Positions 47,336 through 56,251 are shown, numbered from the stretch's first letter. The stretch: 64,000 bases of DNA from Streptomyces sp. NRRL F-5135 (GCF_000719775.1 NZ_JOHR01000019.1:1-64000), one strand, 5' to 3'. Made by a program: numbers and translations. Notes: generated by a model not told the origin, from the letters alone.

Positions 47336-48556
47336 TCAGGGGGCGCTTTCCCGCCGCCGTCCCGAGACCAGGAAGACGACCGACCGTTCGCGCTCCGACC
47401 AGGCGCCGGTGTCGAGTTCGACGGACTGCAGGAGGGTGCACTCCACCACGTACCCGCCGCCCCGCAGCGCCGTGCCGACAGCCTCCGCCTCGTCCCTGGT
47501 CGCGGCGTGGGTGACGATCCGTTCGGGCCTGCGGTCGGCGCAGGCGACGACGACGTCGATGCCGCCGCCCCCGATCCGTACGACATCCGGCTCGGGCAAC
47601 CGCTCCAGGATCTGCGGCGCGCGGCCCTGGACGACCTGCATCTGGACCCCGGCGCGGCGGGCGGCCGCGGCGGTGCTGGCACAGGCCCCCGGCTCGTCGT
47701 CCACGGCGATCACGGCGGCGCCGAACCTGGCGGCCTCCGCCGCGATCGCCCCGCTGCCCGAGCCGATGTCCCAGATGAGGTCGCCGGTACGCGGGCCGAG
47801 CCTGGCCAGTTGGGCGGCGCGCAGCCAGGTCGACTCGCCCTCGTCGAGGGTGACGCCGTACTCCGCGGTGGGCAGTGCCCAGCCGCGGGCGGCGGGCGGG
47901 TAGCCGGGGTCCCGGCCCGCGAGCCAGCCCGCGCCCGGGGAGGCCGCCGTGCCGATCCCGCCGATGACGATCACGACGTTGGGGTCCCGCCAGACGTGGT
48001 CGGCGGCCTTGTCGGAGGTCAGCACGCTGACCTGTTCCCGCTCGGTGCCGAGTTCCTCGCAGATGACGAAGGTGCGGTGGACGCCTTCGAGGAGCAGGGC
48101 GAGTTCGGCGGGCCCGGCGCCCGGGGAGGTGAGGACGGCGACCTTGGTGTGCGCCCGGCAGACATTGACGGCACGGCGCAGCGTACGCGGGTGGGCGACC
48201 ACGATCTGGGCGTCGTCCCAGGCCATCCCGGCGCGGGCGAAGGCGGTGGCCACGGCGGAGACCGCCGGTACGACCTCGACCTCCAGGCCGTGTTCGGGGG
48301 CGCGCAGGGTACGGACGACGCCGAAGAAGCCCGGATCGCCGTCGGCGAGGACGACGGCGCTGCCGCGGTGCCCGGCGATCCGGCGGGCGGCCAGGTCGAT
48401 GCTGCCGAGCCGGATGCGCTCGGCGTTCGGCGGCACTTCCGGGAGCGCGAGGTGGTGGGCGGCACCGGCGACCAGGGTGGCGGCCGAGAGCGCGGACCTG
48501 GCCGCGGGGGTGAGGGGCGAGCCGTCCCAGCCGATCACCATGACGCGGTCGGCCAT
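47336..48556 (-). CDS. cobL: Precorrin-6Y C5,15-methyltransferase, decarboxylating (CobL / CbiE-CbiT)
   Basis: A 406-residue fusion for late corrin-ring synthesis. The N-terminal half is a tetrapyrrole methylase (CbiE; VMVIGWDGSPL, LADGDPGFFGVVRTL). The C-terminal half is a class I SAM methyltransferase (CbiT; LIWDIGSGSGAIAAEAA) that methylates C15 and decarboxylates. The ATG at 48556 fits the family start. It lies upstream of the BluB-CobT gene on the same strand. Confidence 0.93.
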   Translation of the reverse strand: MADRVMVIGWDGSPLTPAARSALSAATLVAGAAHHLALPEVPPNAERIRLGSIDLAARRIAGHRGSAVVLADGDPGFFGVVRTLRAPEHGLEVEVVPAVSAVATAFARAGMAWDDAQIVVAHPRTLRRAVNVCRAHTKVAVLTSPGAGPAELALLLEGVHRTFVICEELGTEREQVSVLTSDKAADHVWRDPNVVIVIGGIGTAASPGAGWLAGRDPGYPPAARGWALPTAEYGVTLDEGESTWLRAAQLARLGPRTGDLIWDIGSGSGAIAAEAARFGAAVIAVDDEPGACASTAAAARRAGVQMQVVQGRAPQILERLPEPDVVRIGGGGIDVVVACADRRPERIVTHAATRDEAEAVGTALRGGGYVVECTLLQSVELDTGAWSERERSVVFLVSGRRRESAP

Positions 48557-48902
48557 CGTCGTCAGTCTCCCGAGTGTTGTCGCGGGCGGGCGCGGGCGGG
48601 CGCGAGGGATCGCGCCTGGTGCCGCCGCCCGGCGGTCGGCCGTCGTCGGCACGGGCCGCGGCCGTGGCACCGGGGGCTCGGCCGCGCGGTGGCGGGCGGG
48701 TTGGGCACGGTGAGAGTACCTGTCCCGGTTTTCGGGCGGCCGGGCGGCCGGGGGTGGAACGGCCGGGTGGTGTCCGGTGCGGTGGCGTGGGTGGTACGGC
48801 GGCGTGGGTGGTACGGGGATATGGCCGGCACGGGCCCGTGGTGCGGGCGGCGGTGCGGGACGGCCGGTCGGGGCGTCGTCGCCGGTTCGCGCGCGGCGGC
48901 TC
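48557..48902. other. Intergenic region upstream of cobL
   Basis: This 346-bp gap has no supported gene. Two direct 17-bp copies of a G-rich unit (48784-48800 and 48801-48817, containing GCGTGGGTGGTACGG) are adjacent, and GCGGGCGG-type repeats occur near 48585. No B12 box was seen. Confidence 0.5.
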
Positions 48903-49541
48903 TCAGCGCCAGTCGGTGTACGACGCGTATCCCGAGGTGTCCGCCAGCTGTTCGGCGACTCCCTCGAGGTCCTCGGGCAGCAGGCCCCACACGATGAGGT
49001 CGGTCCTGATGTCGGTCCAGCCGCCGTCCTCGGTACGGGTCCTGGCTATCCACGCGTTGCGCAGGACACCTTCGCTGATACAGCCGATCTTCTGCGCGAC
49101 CTGCTGGGAGGCGGTGTTGTCGGCGGCCGTGCGCAGTTCGATGCGCTCGAACTTCTGGTCGCGGAACAGCCACTGGGCGACGGCGAGCACCGATTCGGTG
49201 GCGTACCCCTCGCCCCGGGCCCAGGGAGCGGTGACGTACGCGGCCTCGGTGGCGAGGGCGTGCCAGTTGGTGTTGCGCAGCCGTATGACACCGACGAGCC
49301 GCTGGGTGAGGAACTCGGTGACGGCGAAGGCGATCCCGCGGCCCTTCTCACGTTCGGCCGGGGCGATCCTGCTGACCCACTCCTCGGCGTCCCTCCTGGT
49401 GTACGGGTGCGGTACGGAGGTCCAGGCGGTGACCAACTCGTCGTTCATCATCTCGATGTGCGCCGGAATGTCCGCCCGTTCGAAGGGGCGCAGCACCAAC
49501 CGCTCCGTGCTGATGGAGACGTCCGGAAAGGTGGTAGTCAT
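48903..49541 (-). CDS. GNAT N-acetyltransferase (RimJ/RimL type)
   Basis: A 212-residue enzyme that moves acetyl from acetyl-CoA to an amine. It begins with STERLVLRPFERADIPAH, the usual opening of RimJ/RimL-like proteins, and has the coenzyme loop ARGEGYATE and the NTASQQVAQKIGC helix. The substrate is unknown. The ATG at 49541 has GGAG five nt upstream; another ATG lies four codons earlier. Confidence 0.88.
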   Translation of the reverse strand: MTTTFPDVSISTERLVLRPFERADIPAHIEMMNDELVTAWTSVPHPYTRRDAEEWVSRIAPAEREKGRGIAFAVTEFLTQRLVGVIRLRNTNWHALATEAAYVTAPWARGEGYATESVLAVAQWLFRDQKFERIELRTAADNTASQQVAQKIGCISEGVLRNAWIARTRTEDGGWTDIRTDLIVWGLLPEDLEGVAEQLADTSGYASYTDWR

Positions 49542-49624
49542 GCACAGCTCCATGCCTCAGTCCGTCGTAAATGCACAGCATGCAGCATCGGGCGGGGATG
49601 CGCATGGGCGGGGCGGTACGGATA

Positions 49625-49663
49625 CGAGTGCCCCGCGCACAACGGGTGTACGCGGGGCACTCG
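49625..49663. terminator. Terminator of the metNIQ operon
   Basis: A perfect 13-bp stem (49625-49637 with 49651-49663) with a 13-nt loop, 39 nt beyond the metQ stop and before the GNAT gene. Confidence 0.8.
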
Positions 49664-49701
49664 CCGACGGGCGACGGTCCGGCGGTCCTGGCGGGCCGGT
49701 C

Positions 49702-50556
49702 CTACTCGACCGCGCCGAACGCGGGCACGATCGCGCCGTCGAAGGTGTCCTCGATGTACTTCTTCACCTCGGGCGAGTTGAGCAGCTCGGCCAGCTTCGT
49801 CACCCGCGGGTCCTTCTCGTTGCCGCGCTTCACGGCGAGGAAGTTGGCGTAGGGGTTGTTCTCCGCCTTCTCCAGGACCAGCGCGTCCTCGGCGGGCCTG
49901 AGCTTGGCCTCGATGGCGTAGTTGCCGTTGATGACGGCCGCGTCGACGTCGTTCAGGGCCCGGGGCAGGGTGGCCGCCTCCAGCTCCTTGAACTTCAGCC
50001 CCTTGGCGTCCTTGATGCTGGAGAGGTTGGCGTCGTTGCCCACGCCGTCCTTGAGGGTGATCACACCGTTGTCCGCGAGCAGCTTGAGCGCGCGGCCCTC
50101 GTTGGTGGTGTCGTTCGGGAGCGCCACGGTCTGGCCGGACTTGAGGTCCTTGATGTCCTTGACCTTGTTCGAGTACAGGCCCAGGGGCTCCAGCTCGACG
50201 TTGACGACGGGCACGATGTCGGTGCCCTTCTTCTTGTTGAAGTCGTCCAGGTACGGCTTGTGCTGGAAGAAGTTGGCGCCGACCTCGCCGCTCTGGGTGG
50301 CGGTGTTCGGCAGGACGTAGTCCGTGAACTCCTTGACCTCCAGCTTGAGGCCGGCCTTCGCCGCGAGGTTCTTCTTGACGTAGTTCAGGATGTCCGCGTG
50401 CGGGGTCGGGGACGCCGCGACGACCAGCGGCTTGGAGGTGTCGGCCGTGGCGTCGTCGGAGGAGCCGGGGTCGGACGCGGTGCCGCAGGCGGTGAGACCG
50501 AGGGCGAGGGCGGCGGTGGCGGCCGCGGCCGCCGTGTACTTGATGCTGGTACGCAC
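49702..50556 (-). CDS. metQ: Methionine-binding lipoprotein of ABC transporter
   Basis: A 284-residue NlpA-family lipoprotein. The signal peptide ends in the lipobox LTAC (about residues 21-24). Family motifs include ASPTPHADIL and GANFFQHKPYLDDFN, then LPNDTTNEGRALKLL. It captures D/L-methionine outside the membrane for MetNI. The start is GTG at 50556. It is the last gene of metN-metI-metQ. Confidence 0.95.
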   Translation of the reverse strand: MRTSIKYTAAAAATAALALGLTACGTASDPGSSDDATADTSKPLVVAASPTPHADILNYVKKNLAAKAGLKLEVKEFTDYVLPNTATQSGEVGANFFQHKPYLDDFNKKKGTDIVPVVNVELEPLGLYSNKVKDIKDLKSGQTVALPNDTTNEGRALKLLADNGVITLKDGVGNDANLSSIKDAKGLKFKELEAATLPRALNDVDAAVINGNYAIEAKLRPAEDALVLEKAENNPYANFLAVKRGNEKDPRVTKLAELLNSPEVKKYIEDTFDGAIVPAFGAVE

Positions 50557-50649
50557 GAAAAGTGCCTCTTTCCGAAAGAAACGGGTGTCGTGGTGAGGGC
50601 CCGGACAAGGAGTGCGGGCCGGCGGAAGGTCGGGAGAGCCGGCCGGGGA

Positions 50650-51321
50650 TCAGGACGCGGCGCGGCCCCGGCGGGCGAGCAGCCGTACGACTCCGTCCCC
50701 GATCAGCTGGATCACGGTGACGATCAGGATGAGGATCACGACCGTGGCGATCATGAAGTTGTTCTCGAAGCGCTGGAACCCGTAGGTGACCGCTTTGGAA
50801 CCGAGACCTTCGCCGCCGACCGCGCCCGCCATGGCCGAGTAGCCGATGAGGACGATGACGGTGGTGGTCACCGCGGAGACCAGCGAGGGCAGCGCCTGTG
50901 GCAGCAGCACCTTGCGGATGATCGTGGGGATCGAGCCGCCCATCGCCTGGACCGCCTCGACCAGTCCGTGGTCGACCTCGCGGACCGCCGTCTCGACGAG
51001 CCGCGCGAAGAACGGGATGGCGCCGACGGAGAGCGGCACGATCATCGCGGTCGGGCCGATGAACGTCCCCACCACCAGGGTGGTGAACGGGATCAGCGCG
51101 ATGAGCAGGATCATGAAGGGCAGCGAGCGGCCGATGTTCACGATCGCACCGAGGACCTTGTTCACCGGCGCGTTCCGGAGCAGTCCGCCCTGGTCCGTGA
51201 GGACGAGCAGCAGTCCGAGGGGCAGTCCGCCGCCGATGGTGACGAGCGCGGACCACAGCACCATGTAGAGGGTGTCGATGGTCCCCTGGGACAGCAGGGG
51301 CTGCATTTCCGACCAGGTCAC
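50650..51321 (-). CDS. metI: Methionine ABC transporter permease
   Basis: A 223-residue inner-membrane permease with about five helices and the EAA loop for contact with MetN (VQAMGGSIPTIIRKVLLPQALPSL). The GTG start overlaps the metN stop (GTGA), so translation is coupled. Confidence 0.95.
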   Translation of the reverse strand: MTWSEMQPLLSQGTIDTLYMVLWSALVTIGGGLPLGLLLVLTDQGGLLRNAPVNKVLGAIVNIGRSLPFMILLIALIPFTTLVVGTFIGPTAMIVPLSVGAIPFFARLVETAVREVDHGLVEAVQAMGGSIPTIIRKVLLPQALPSLVSAVTTTVIVLIGYSAMAGAVGGEGLGSKAVTYGFQRFENNFMIATVVILILIVTVIQLIGDGVVRLLARRGRAAS

Positions 51322-52469
51322 TTGGACGTCTCCTTCGCCGGGGCGGTCTGCTGCGCGGGCACGGTCGGCGCGGCGCCGCGTGCGGCCTCCGCCGTCCCGG
51401 CCGCCTCGGGGGCGGCCGCGGCCCCGGCGGTCCGGTGGTTCTTCGCGTCCCCGCCGTCCCCGTCCGCGATCTCGGCCTGGAGCCCCTGTTCCCGCAGGAA
51501 GCCGATCGGCACGACGTTGTCCTCGTAGGAGCCGGGCAGTTCGATGCGCATCCGGCCGATCTGGCGTCCGGCGACGGTGTCCATCGCGGCGCCCAGGATC
51601 GATATGTCGATGTTGTAGGTGCGGGCCAGCTCCGAGATCACCGGCCTGCTCGCCGTTTCCCCGTGGAAGGTGATGTCGACGACCGTACGGCCCGGGCCGG
51701 AGGCCGCCCCGCCCACCGGGAACAGCTCCCGCGCGAGCCGCGAACCGGGGGTGGCGAGCAGTCCGTCGACCGTGCCGGACTCGGTGATCCGGCCGCCGCT
51801 CATCAGCGCGGCCGAGTCGCAGATCGTCTTGACGACCTCCATCTCGTGCGTGATGAGCAGCACGGTCAGGCCGAGCTGCTGGTTGAGGTCGCGCAGCAGC
51901 TGGAGGATCGAGCGCGTGGTCTCGGGGTCGAGCGCGCTGGTCGCCTCGTCGGACAGCAGCACCTTGGGGTCACCGGCCAGCGCGCGGGCGATGCCGACGC
52001 GCTGCTTCTGCCCGCCGGAGAGCTGGCCGGGGTACGCCTTGGCCTTGTCGGCCAGGCCGACCAGGTCCAGCAGTTCCAGGGCGCGGCGGGAGCGTGCCTG
52101 GCCGGAGACCCCCAGGATCTCCAGCGGCAGCTCGACGTTGTCCTTGACCGTCCGCGAGGAGAGCAGGTTGAAGTGCTGGAAGACCATGCCGATGGAGCTG
52201 CGGGCCTTGCGCAGTTCCCGCCCCGCCCGCCGGCCGCGGCCGGCGAGTGCGGTGAGGTCCTGGCCGTCCACCGTCACGGTGCCGGAGGTGGGGCGCTCCA
52301 GGAGGTTCACGCAGCGGATGAGCGACGACTTCCCGGCGCCGCTCTGTCCGACGACGCCGAAGACCTCGCCCTCGCGGACGTGCAGGTCGACGCCGTCGAG
52401 CGCGGTGACGTGCCGGCCGCGCGAGCGCGCGGACCGGTACACCTTCGTCAGGCCCGTAGTAGTGATCAC
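51318..52469 (-). CDS. metN: Methionine ABC transporter ATPase
   Basis: A 383-residue ABC ATPase with Walker A GQSGAGKSS, the signature LSGGQKQR, Walker B KVLLSDEATSALD and the H-loop THEM. After about residue 265 it carries a NIL/ACT-type domain (VVDITFHGETASRPVISELA), which in E. coli senses internal methionine and inhibits transport. About 40 Ala-rich residues form the tail. It is the first gene of the operon and starts with GTG. A leader reading frame lies about 230 nt upstream. Confidence 0.95.
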   Translation of the reverse strand: MITTTGLTKVYRSARSRGRHVTALDGVDLHVREGEVFGVVGQSGAGKSSLIRCVNLLERPTSGTVTVDGQDLTALAGRGRRAGRELRKARSSIGMVFQHFNLLSSRTVKDNVELPLEILGVSGQARSRRALELLDLVGLADKAKAYPGQLSGGQKQRVGIARALAGDPKVLLSDEATSALDPETTRSILQLLRDLNQQLGLTVLLITHEMEVVKTICDSAALMSGGRITESGTVDGLLATPGSRLARELFPVGGAASGPGRTVVDITFHGETASRPVISELARTYNIDISILGAAMDTVAGRQIGRMRIELPGSYEDNVVPIGFLREQGLQAEIADGDGGDAKNHRTAGAAAAPEAAGTAEAARGAAPTVPAQQTAPAKETSK

Positions 52470-52910
52470 AGGGGGTATCCGTCACTGTCGAGTGCCCGGC
52501 GCAGTGTGAGCCGGACACGGGGCATTCGTCGTTCCGACGCTCCACACCGACGCGGCGGGTGGCCGTGCGGCGGTGTGTGCGGGCGGAGGCGGGGCAATCC
52601 GGCGCACGGTCCCCGGTGTGACGGGGCCCCATGGCGCGCGGACGTGGCGCGGGCTGTCGTACGGGCCTCGCTTCGGGGCGCGAGGCGTCGGGCAGGGGCC
52701 CTCAGATGGCGCACATTCGACACAGACAACGAGCACCGGGCGTTGTGATCGCCTCGGTCGCGGGGGCGCGGTAGCTCGTCGTGGTCATGCCGTCAGTAAA
52801 GCAGACCGGCGCGCGACCGAAAGAGGGCAGTCCGTATACCGGACATTTATGTCGCGGCATTCGGACGGCTCGACCGGTCCACGCCGTACGGCGCCCTCGC
52901 GTCGAGGTCG
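52470..52910. promoter_or_regulatory. Leader region of metNIQ
   Basis: This 441-bp region between the HAD gene and metN contains the Cys-rich leader frame (52702-52788) and, between it and metN, several G+C-rich hairpins on the minus strand (for example GCCTCGC with GCGAGGC, and CCCCG with CGGGG). GGGCCCC just after the leader stop can also pair with GGGGCCC about 70 nt further on. TTTACT lies 6 nt before the leader ATG. No SAM riboswitch core was seen. Confidence 0.55.
52702..52788 (-). CDS. Putative leaderless Cys-rich attenuator peptide of metNIQ
   Basis: A 28-codon frame starting with ATG and ending in Arg-Cys-Leu-Cys-Arg-Met-Cys-Ala-Ile. Three of the last eight residues are Cys, and two of these use TGT, a rare codon in such DNA. 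TTTACT ends 6 nt before the ATG, so a transcript could start at the ATG itself. Cys-rich leaderless short frames that act as cysteine-responsive attenuators are known in mycobacteria, and short leader peptides precede sulfur genes in Streptomyces. Here the downstream operon imports methionine. This is a proposal from position and content; it could be chance. Confidence 0.55.
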   Translation of the reverse strand: MTTTSYRAPATEAITTPGARCLCRMCAI

Positions 52911-53555
52911 TCACCCGGCCGTACGGATCTCCACCCCGTCCGCCGTGACCTGCACCGATACCTGGGAGAGGTCGCTGACCACCGCGTCGGCGGTCAGTTC
53001 GGACCGGTCGTGTGTTGTGGCCAAGGCCACGGTCCGCATACCGGCGGCGTGCGCGGACGCGAGTCCGGCCGGGGCGTCCTCGAAGACGACACAGCGCTCC
53101 GGCGCCACCCCGAGCCGCCGGGCGGCGAGCAGATACGGCTCCGGGTCGGGCTTGCCCCGCGTGATGTCGTCGGCGGCGATCACCGTCTTGGGCCGGATGG
53201 AGGCCCGGGCGAGCCGGGCCTCGGCCAGGCGGCGGGTGGCGGAGGTGACCACGGCCCAGCGCTCGCCCGGCAGGGCGGCGAGCAGGTCGGCGGTGCCCGG
53301 CAGCACCGTGACGGAGGCGACGTCGTCCACCTCCAGCTGTTCGATGCGGGCCAGGGCGGCGGGCACGATACCGGCGGGCAGCAGGTCGGCGGCGATTTCG
53401 ACCGCGGGACGGCCGTGCAGCCCGGCACGCGCCAGGTCCTCGGCGGTGATGCCGTATTCCTTCGCCCACAGGCCCCAGCAGCGGTCCACCGAGTCCTGGG
53501 AGGAGACAAGGGTCCCGTCGTTGTCGAACAGCAGGGCTTCGGCGTGCGTCTTCAT
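52911..53555 (-). CDS. HAD-superfamily hydrolase (phosphoglycolate phosphatase-like)
   Basis: A 214-residue phosphatase of the HAD fold with a cap. Motif I is LLFDNDGTLV, motif II Thr/Ser in VVTSATRR, motif III Lys in RGKPDPEPYL, motif IV FEDAPAG. It resembles sugar-phosphate phosphatases; the substrate is unknown. The ATG at 53555 begins the usual MKTHAEALLF-type start. Confidence 0.88.
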   Translation of the reverse strand: MKTHAEALLFDNDGTLVSSQDSVDRCWGLWAKEYGITAEDLARAGLHGRPAVEIAADLLPAGIVPAALARIEQLEVDDVASVTVLPGTADLLAALPGERWAVVTSATRRLAEARLARASIRPKTVIAADDITRGKPDPEPYLLAARRLGVAPERCVVFEDAPAGLASAHAAGMRTVALATTHDRSELTADAVVSDLSQVSVQVTADGVEIRTAG

Positions 53556-53729
53556 GTGGCCCGACCCTACGTGGCCGGGACGACCGGTCCGCGTCCGGGC
53601 GGTGTCCGGGCCGCGCACACCCCCCATGCCCGGGGTCCGGACCGCCGCCCGAGGTCCCCGGGGAGGTCGGGCACGGGCCGTCCGGGGGCGCGCGACGAGG
53701 GCTTTTCACCCCGTAATACGCTCAGGTCC

Positions 53730-54089
53730 ATGCTTGTCGCCCTGACGGTCGCGGTCTCCGTGACCGCGCTCGTCCTCGCCGCCTGGTGCGGTCACGCCGC
53801 GTACCGCGACCAGCCCACCAAGGACTGGCACTTCATCGGCATGGCCGTCGTGACCGTGCTGACGCTCGCCCAACTGGCGGTGGCGATCGTGCTGCTGGCG
53901 CGCGGTGAACGGCCCGCGCAGGGGTCGGTGATCTTCGTCTCGTACCTGCTGGGCGCCCTGCTGGCGGTTCCGGCGGCAGGCTTCCTCTCGCTCGGTGAGC
54001 GGACCCGTTGGGGCTCGGTGACCGTGTCGGCGGGCGCGGTCGTCCTCGCGGTGCTGGAAGTGCGGCTGCACGACATCTGGGGAGGGTGA
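53730..54089 (+). CDS. Small membrane protein (four helices)
   Basis: A 119-residue protein with four predicted membrane helices (about 1-22, 36-58, 66-88, 93-110) and no recognised motif. It ends 6 nt before the next membrane protein gene, so the two are probably co-transcribed and may work together. Confidence 0.78.
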   Translation: MLVALTVAVSVTALVLAAWCGHAAYRDQPTKDWHFIGMAVVTVLTLAQLAVAIVLLARGERPAQGSVIFVSYLLGALLAVPAAGFLSLGERTRWGSVTVSAGAVVLAVLEVRLHDIWGG

Positions 54090-54095
54090 CGCGGC

Positions 54096-54554
54096 ATGGC
54101 GGAGGAAGGGCGGGTGGCACCGGCGAAGCTGGTGCGGGGCCCCGGTCTGCTGCTGGTGTGGCTGTACGGCGTGATGTCCGTCGGCGCCGTCTCACGGTCG
54201 GTCTACCAGATCGCCACCGACTTCGACGGCGCGCCCCTGGCCCATGTCCTGTCGGCCGTGGCGGGCGTGGTGTACGTGTTCATCACGTACACGTTCGTGC
54301 GCGGCGGGGAGACGGCGCGCAAGGCGGCGCTGGTGTGCTGCGGCGCCGAGCTGGCGGGGGTCCTGATCGTCGGGACCTGGACGCTGGCGGATCCGTCGGC
54401 CTTCCCGGACGCCACGGTCTGGTCGGACTACGGCATGGGATACGTGTTCATCCCCGTGCTGCTGCCCGTGACCGGCATCCTCTGGCTGCGGAGGTCCCGG
54501 CGGAACGGAGCGGCGGCCGGTTCGGCGACGGGATCCGGTTCGGCGACGGGATGA
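54096..54554 (+). CDS. Membrane protein (four helices)
   Basis: A 152-residue protein with about four hydrophobic helices and a Gly/Ser/Ala tail caused by a short DNA repeat (GGTTCGGCGACGGGAT, twice near the stop). It pairs with the preceding small membrane protein. GGAGGG lies upstream of the ATG. Function unknown. Confidence 0.8.
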   Translation: MAEEGRVAPAKLVRGPGLLLVWLYGVMSVGAVSRSVYQIATDFDGAPLAHVLSAVAGVVYVFITYTFVRGGETARKAALVCCGAELAGVLIVGTWTLADPSAFPDATVWSDYGMGYVFIPVLLPVTGILWLRRSRRNGAAAGSATGSGSATG

Positions 54555-54718
54555 CGGGGACCGGTTGGCAGCGGAGGCCGGGTGACAGGGGCCGGCCGGC
54601 GGGAGGCGGATGACGGCGGAATCCTCTGCGGCCGAGTCGGTCGGACGCCCGGGACCGGACGGGACCGGCGGGAACAGCGGGCGGGACCGGAGCGACCCGA
54701 AGGATTCCGCCCCGCACG

Positions 54719-55222
54719 TCAGGCGCTCGCCGCATACGCCCCGGAGGGAGCCGCCTTCTCCAGGGTGACCAGCCGCAGGCGCGGCCCGGCCTGTTCCGTC
54801 GCCACGGGCGTGTAGCCACGGCTGCGGTACAGCCGCAGATTGCCCTCGCTGCGGTGGCCGGTGGACAACTGCAGGCGCCGGACGGCCGGATCGCTCGTGA
54901 AGTGGAGTTCCATGGCGTCGAGCAGCCGTCCCCCGAGACCGTGGTGGCGCAGCCGCGGGTGGACGACGAGCTTGGCGATCCGTGCGGTGCCCTCCGCGTC
55001 CGCACAGCCGCGTACCGACGCCACCACTTCGTCACCGAGGCGGGCCACCAGGCCGTGCCCGCGGGCGAGTTCGGCCGTGAGGTCGTCGAGGCTCTGGGTG
55101 AGCGGCTCGATGGTGTAGTCGCCGTAGAGCTCGGCCTCTGACTGGTAGCAGAGGTACTGGAGCTTGAGGATCTGCTCCGCGTCCTGCGCTCTCGCCGCTG
55201 AGATGGTCACGCTCATGCCCAT
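54719..55222 (-). CDS. GNAT acetyltransferase
   Basis: A 167-residue single GNAT domain. The coenzyme A loop is RLRHHGLGGRLL, preceded by IAKLVVHP and followed by GNLRLYRSRGY. The conserved segment LKLQYLCYQSEAELYGDYTI opens the family seen in Streptomyces. I chose the ATG at 55222 because GGGAGG lies 9 nt upstream; 55216 and 55243 are alternatives. It follows the sigma-like gene. Confidence 0.85.
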   Translation of the reverse strand: MGMSVTISAARAQDAEQILKLQYLCYQSEAELYGDYTIEPLTQSLDDLTAELARGHGLVARLGDEVVASVRGCADAEGTARIAKLVVHPRLRHHGLGGRLLDAMELHFTSDPAVRRLQLSTGHRSEGNLRLYRSRGYTPVATEQAGPRLRLVTLEKAAPSGAYAASA

Positions 55223-55258
55223 GTGTGCATGCCTCCCGCTCACTTGCCGACCGGTTGT

Positions 55259-56251
55259 CTATCGCTCCTTTCCCCTTCGGCCCGGAAGCCCAACCTCCGC
55301 CACCAGCAATCTGCGAAGGCATCCCAGGCATCTCGACCTCAATGGCCCCAAACTGCCCTGTGACATACCCAACTCCCCCGCGATCTCACGGTAGGTGGGG
55401 TCTTCGGGCGACAGCATCGCGGTGAGCACCTCCGGACAGCGACCGGGGGTGCGTCCGACGGCCGCGCGGAGCGTACGGCGCCGGTCGGTGCGCAGCGCCA
55501 GCCCTTCGGGGTCGGTCTCCGGGCCGGCGGCGGGGCCGTCGCGGCGGACGTAACGGCCTTCGTGCGCGGCGATGCGCAGCGCGTGGCGGGCCTCCTCCCG
55601 TACGGCGTCCCGTACCCAGTGGGCGAGGCCGTCGCCGGGGCCGGGAGCGTCCTGGGCGGGGGCGTACGGGCCGGGCAGGCCCGGGGCGGCGGGAGCATGC
55701 GGGGCCGGGACGTACGGATCGGAGGCGTCACGGGGACGGCGGCCGCCGGGGGCGTGGCGTCCCGCCGGGGCGTGCGCGAGCCGTTCCAGCAGCCGTACCC
55801 AGACGCCCTGTTCGAGGTCACGCGCCTCGGCGCCGGCCGCCGCGGCCTCGGCCTCCGCCTCGGCGCGTACGAGCGGGAGGAGCACGCGGAAGAGGTCGTC
55901 GGAGGAGGCCGGTGCGTCCGAGGCGGTGCGCCCTTCCGGCCTCCCCGGGATGCCGGGGACACCCGGGATGCCGGGGACACCCGGGATGCTCGGGATACTT
56001 GTGCCTGTCGGTCCGGCTGGGACGTGTGTGCCGCCCGTGCCGGTCGGTCCGCCCGTGCTGCCTGCGCCCCCTGAGCCGCCCGTACCGCCCGTGCCGCGCG
56101 AGGTTCGTGCCACCGGCACGGTCCTGGGCCGTTCGGGCAGGGGCGCGCGCGGCGCGCCGGTCCGGGGCGGCCGGGCCGCGCGGCGGGACGGGACGGCCAT
56201 GTCCGGTTTCCGGGAGAGTGGGCCTGGGGCTGGCATGAAGTCCGGCGTCAT
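55259..56251 (-). CDS. Sigma-70-like regulator with collagen-like N-terminus
   Basis: A 330-residue protein. The C-terminus is a sigma region 4-like HTH (TYREIAGELGMSQGSLGPLR) as in ECF sigma factors. A short segment resembling region 2 (ARDLEQGVWVRLLERL) is separated by about 60 Pro/Ala/Gly residues from LAHWVRDAVREEARHAL, which resembles the end of region 2. The first about 110 residues are Gly/Pro/Thr-rich with PGIPGVP repeats. It may be an unusual sigma factor or a DNA-binding derivative. The N-terminal start is uncertain; 56200 is an alternative. Confidence 0.75.
   Translation of the reverse strand: MTPDFMPAPGPLSRKPDMAVPSRRAARPPRTGAPRAPLPERPRTVPVARTSRGTGGTGGSGGAGSTGGPTGTGGTHVPAGPTGTSIPSIPGVPGIPGVPGIPGRPEGRTASDAPASSDDLFRVLLPLVRAEAEAEAAAAGAEARDLEQGVWVRLLERLAHAPAGRHAPGGRRPRDASDPYVPAPHAPAAPGLPGPYAPAQDAPGPGDGLAHWVRDAVREEARHALRIAAHEGRYVRRDGPAAGPETDPEGLALRTDRRRTLRAAVGRTPGRCPEVLTAMLSPEDPTYREIAGELGMSQGSLGPLRSRCLGCLRRLLVAEVGLPGRRGKER
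55945..55998. repeat. 18-bp tandem repeat in the sigma-like gene (3 copies)
   Basis: The unit CCGGGATGCCGGGGACAC is repeated perfectly twice, and a third copy differs at a few positions. On the minus strand it encodes the PGIPGV repeats. Confidence 0.8.

Noticed and set aside
52470..52910. SAM riboswitch upstream of metN
   Set aside because: The conserved core of SAM-I/IV elements was not found by eye; the leader peptide is a better explanation.
54615..54711. 10-bp inverted repeat GGCGGAATCC / GGATTCCGCC
   Set aside because: The arms are 77 nt apart, too far for a convincing terminator, though they lie between convergent genes.
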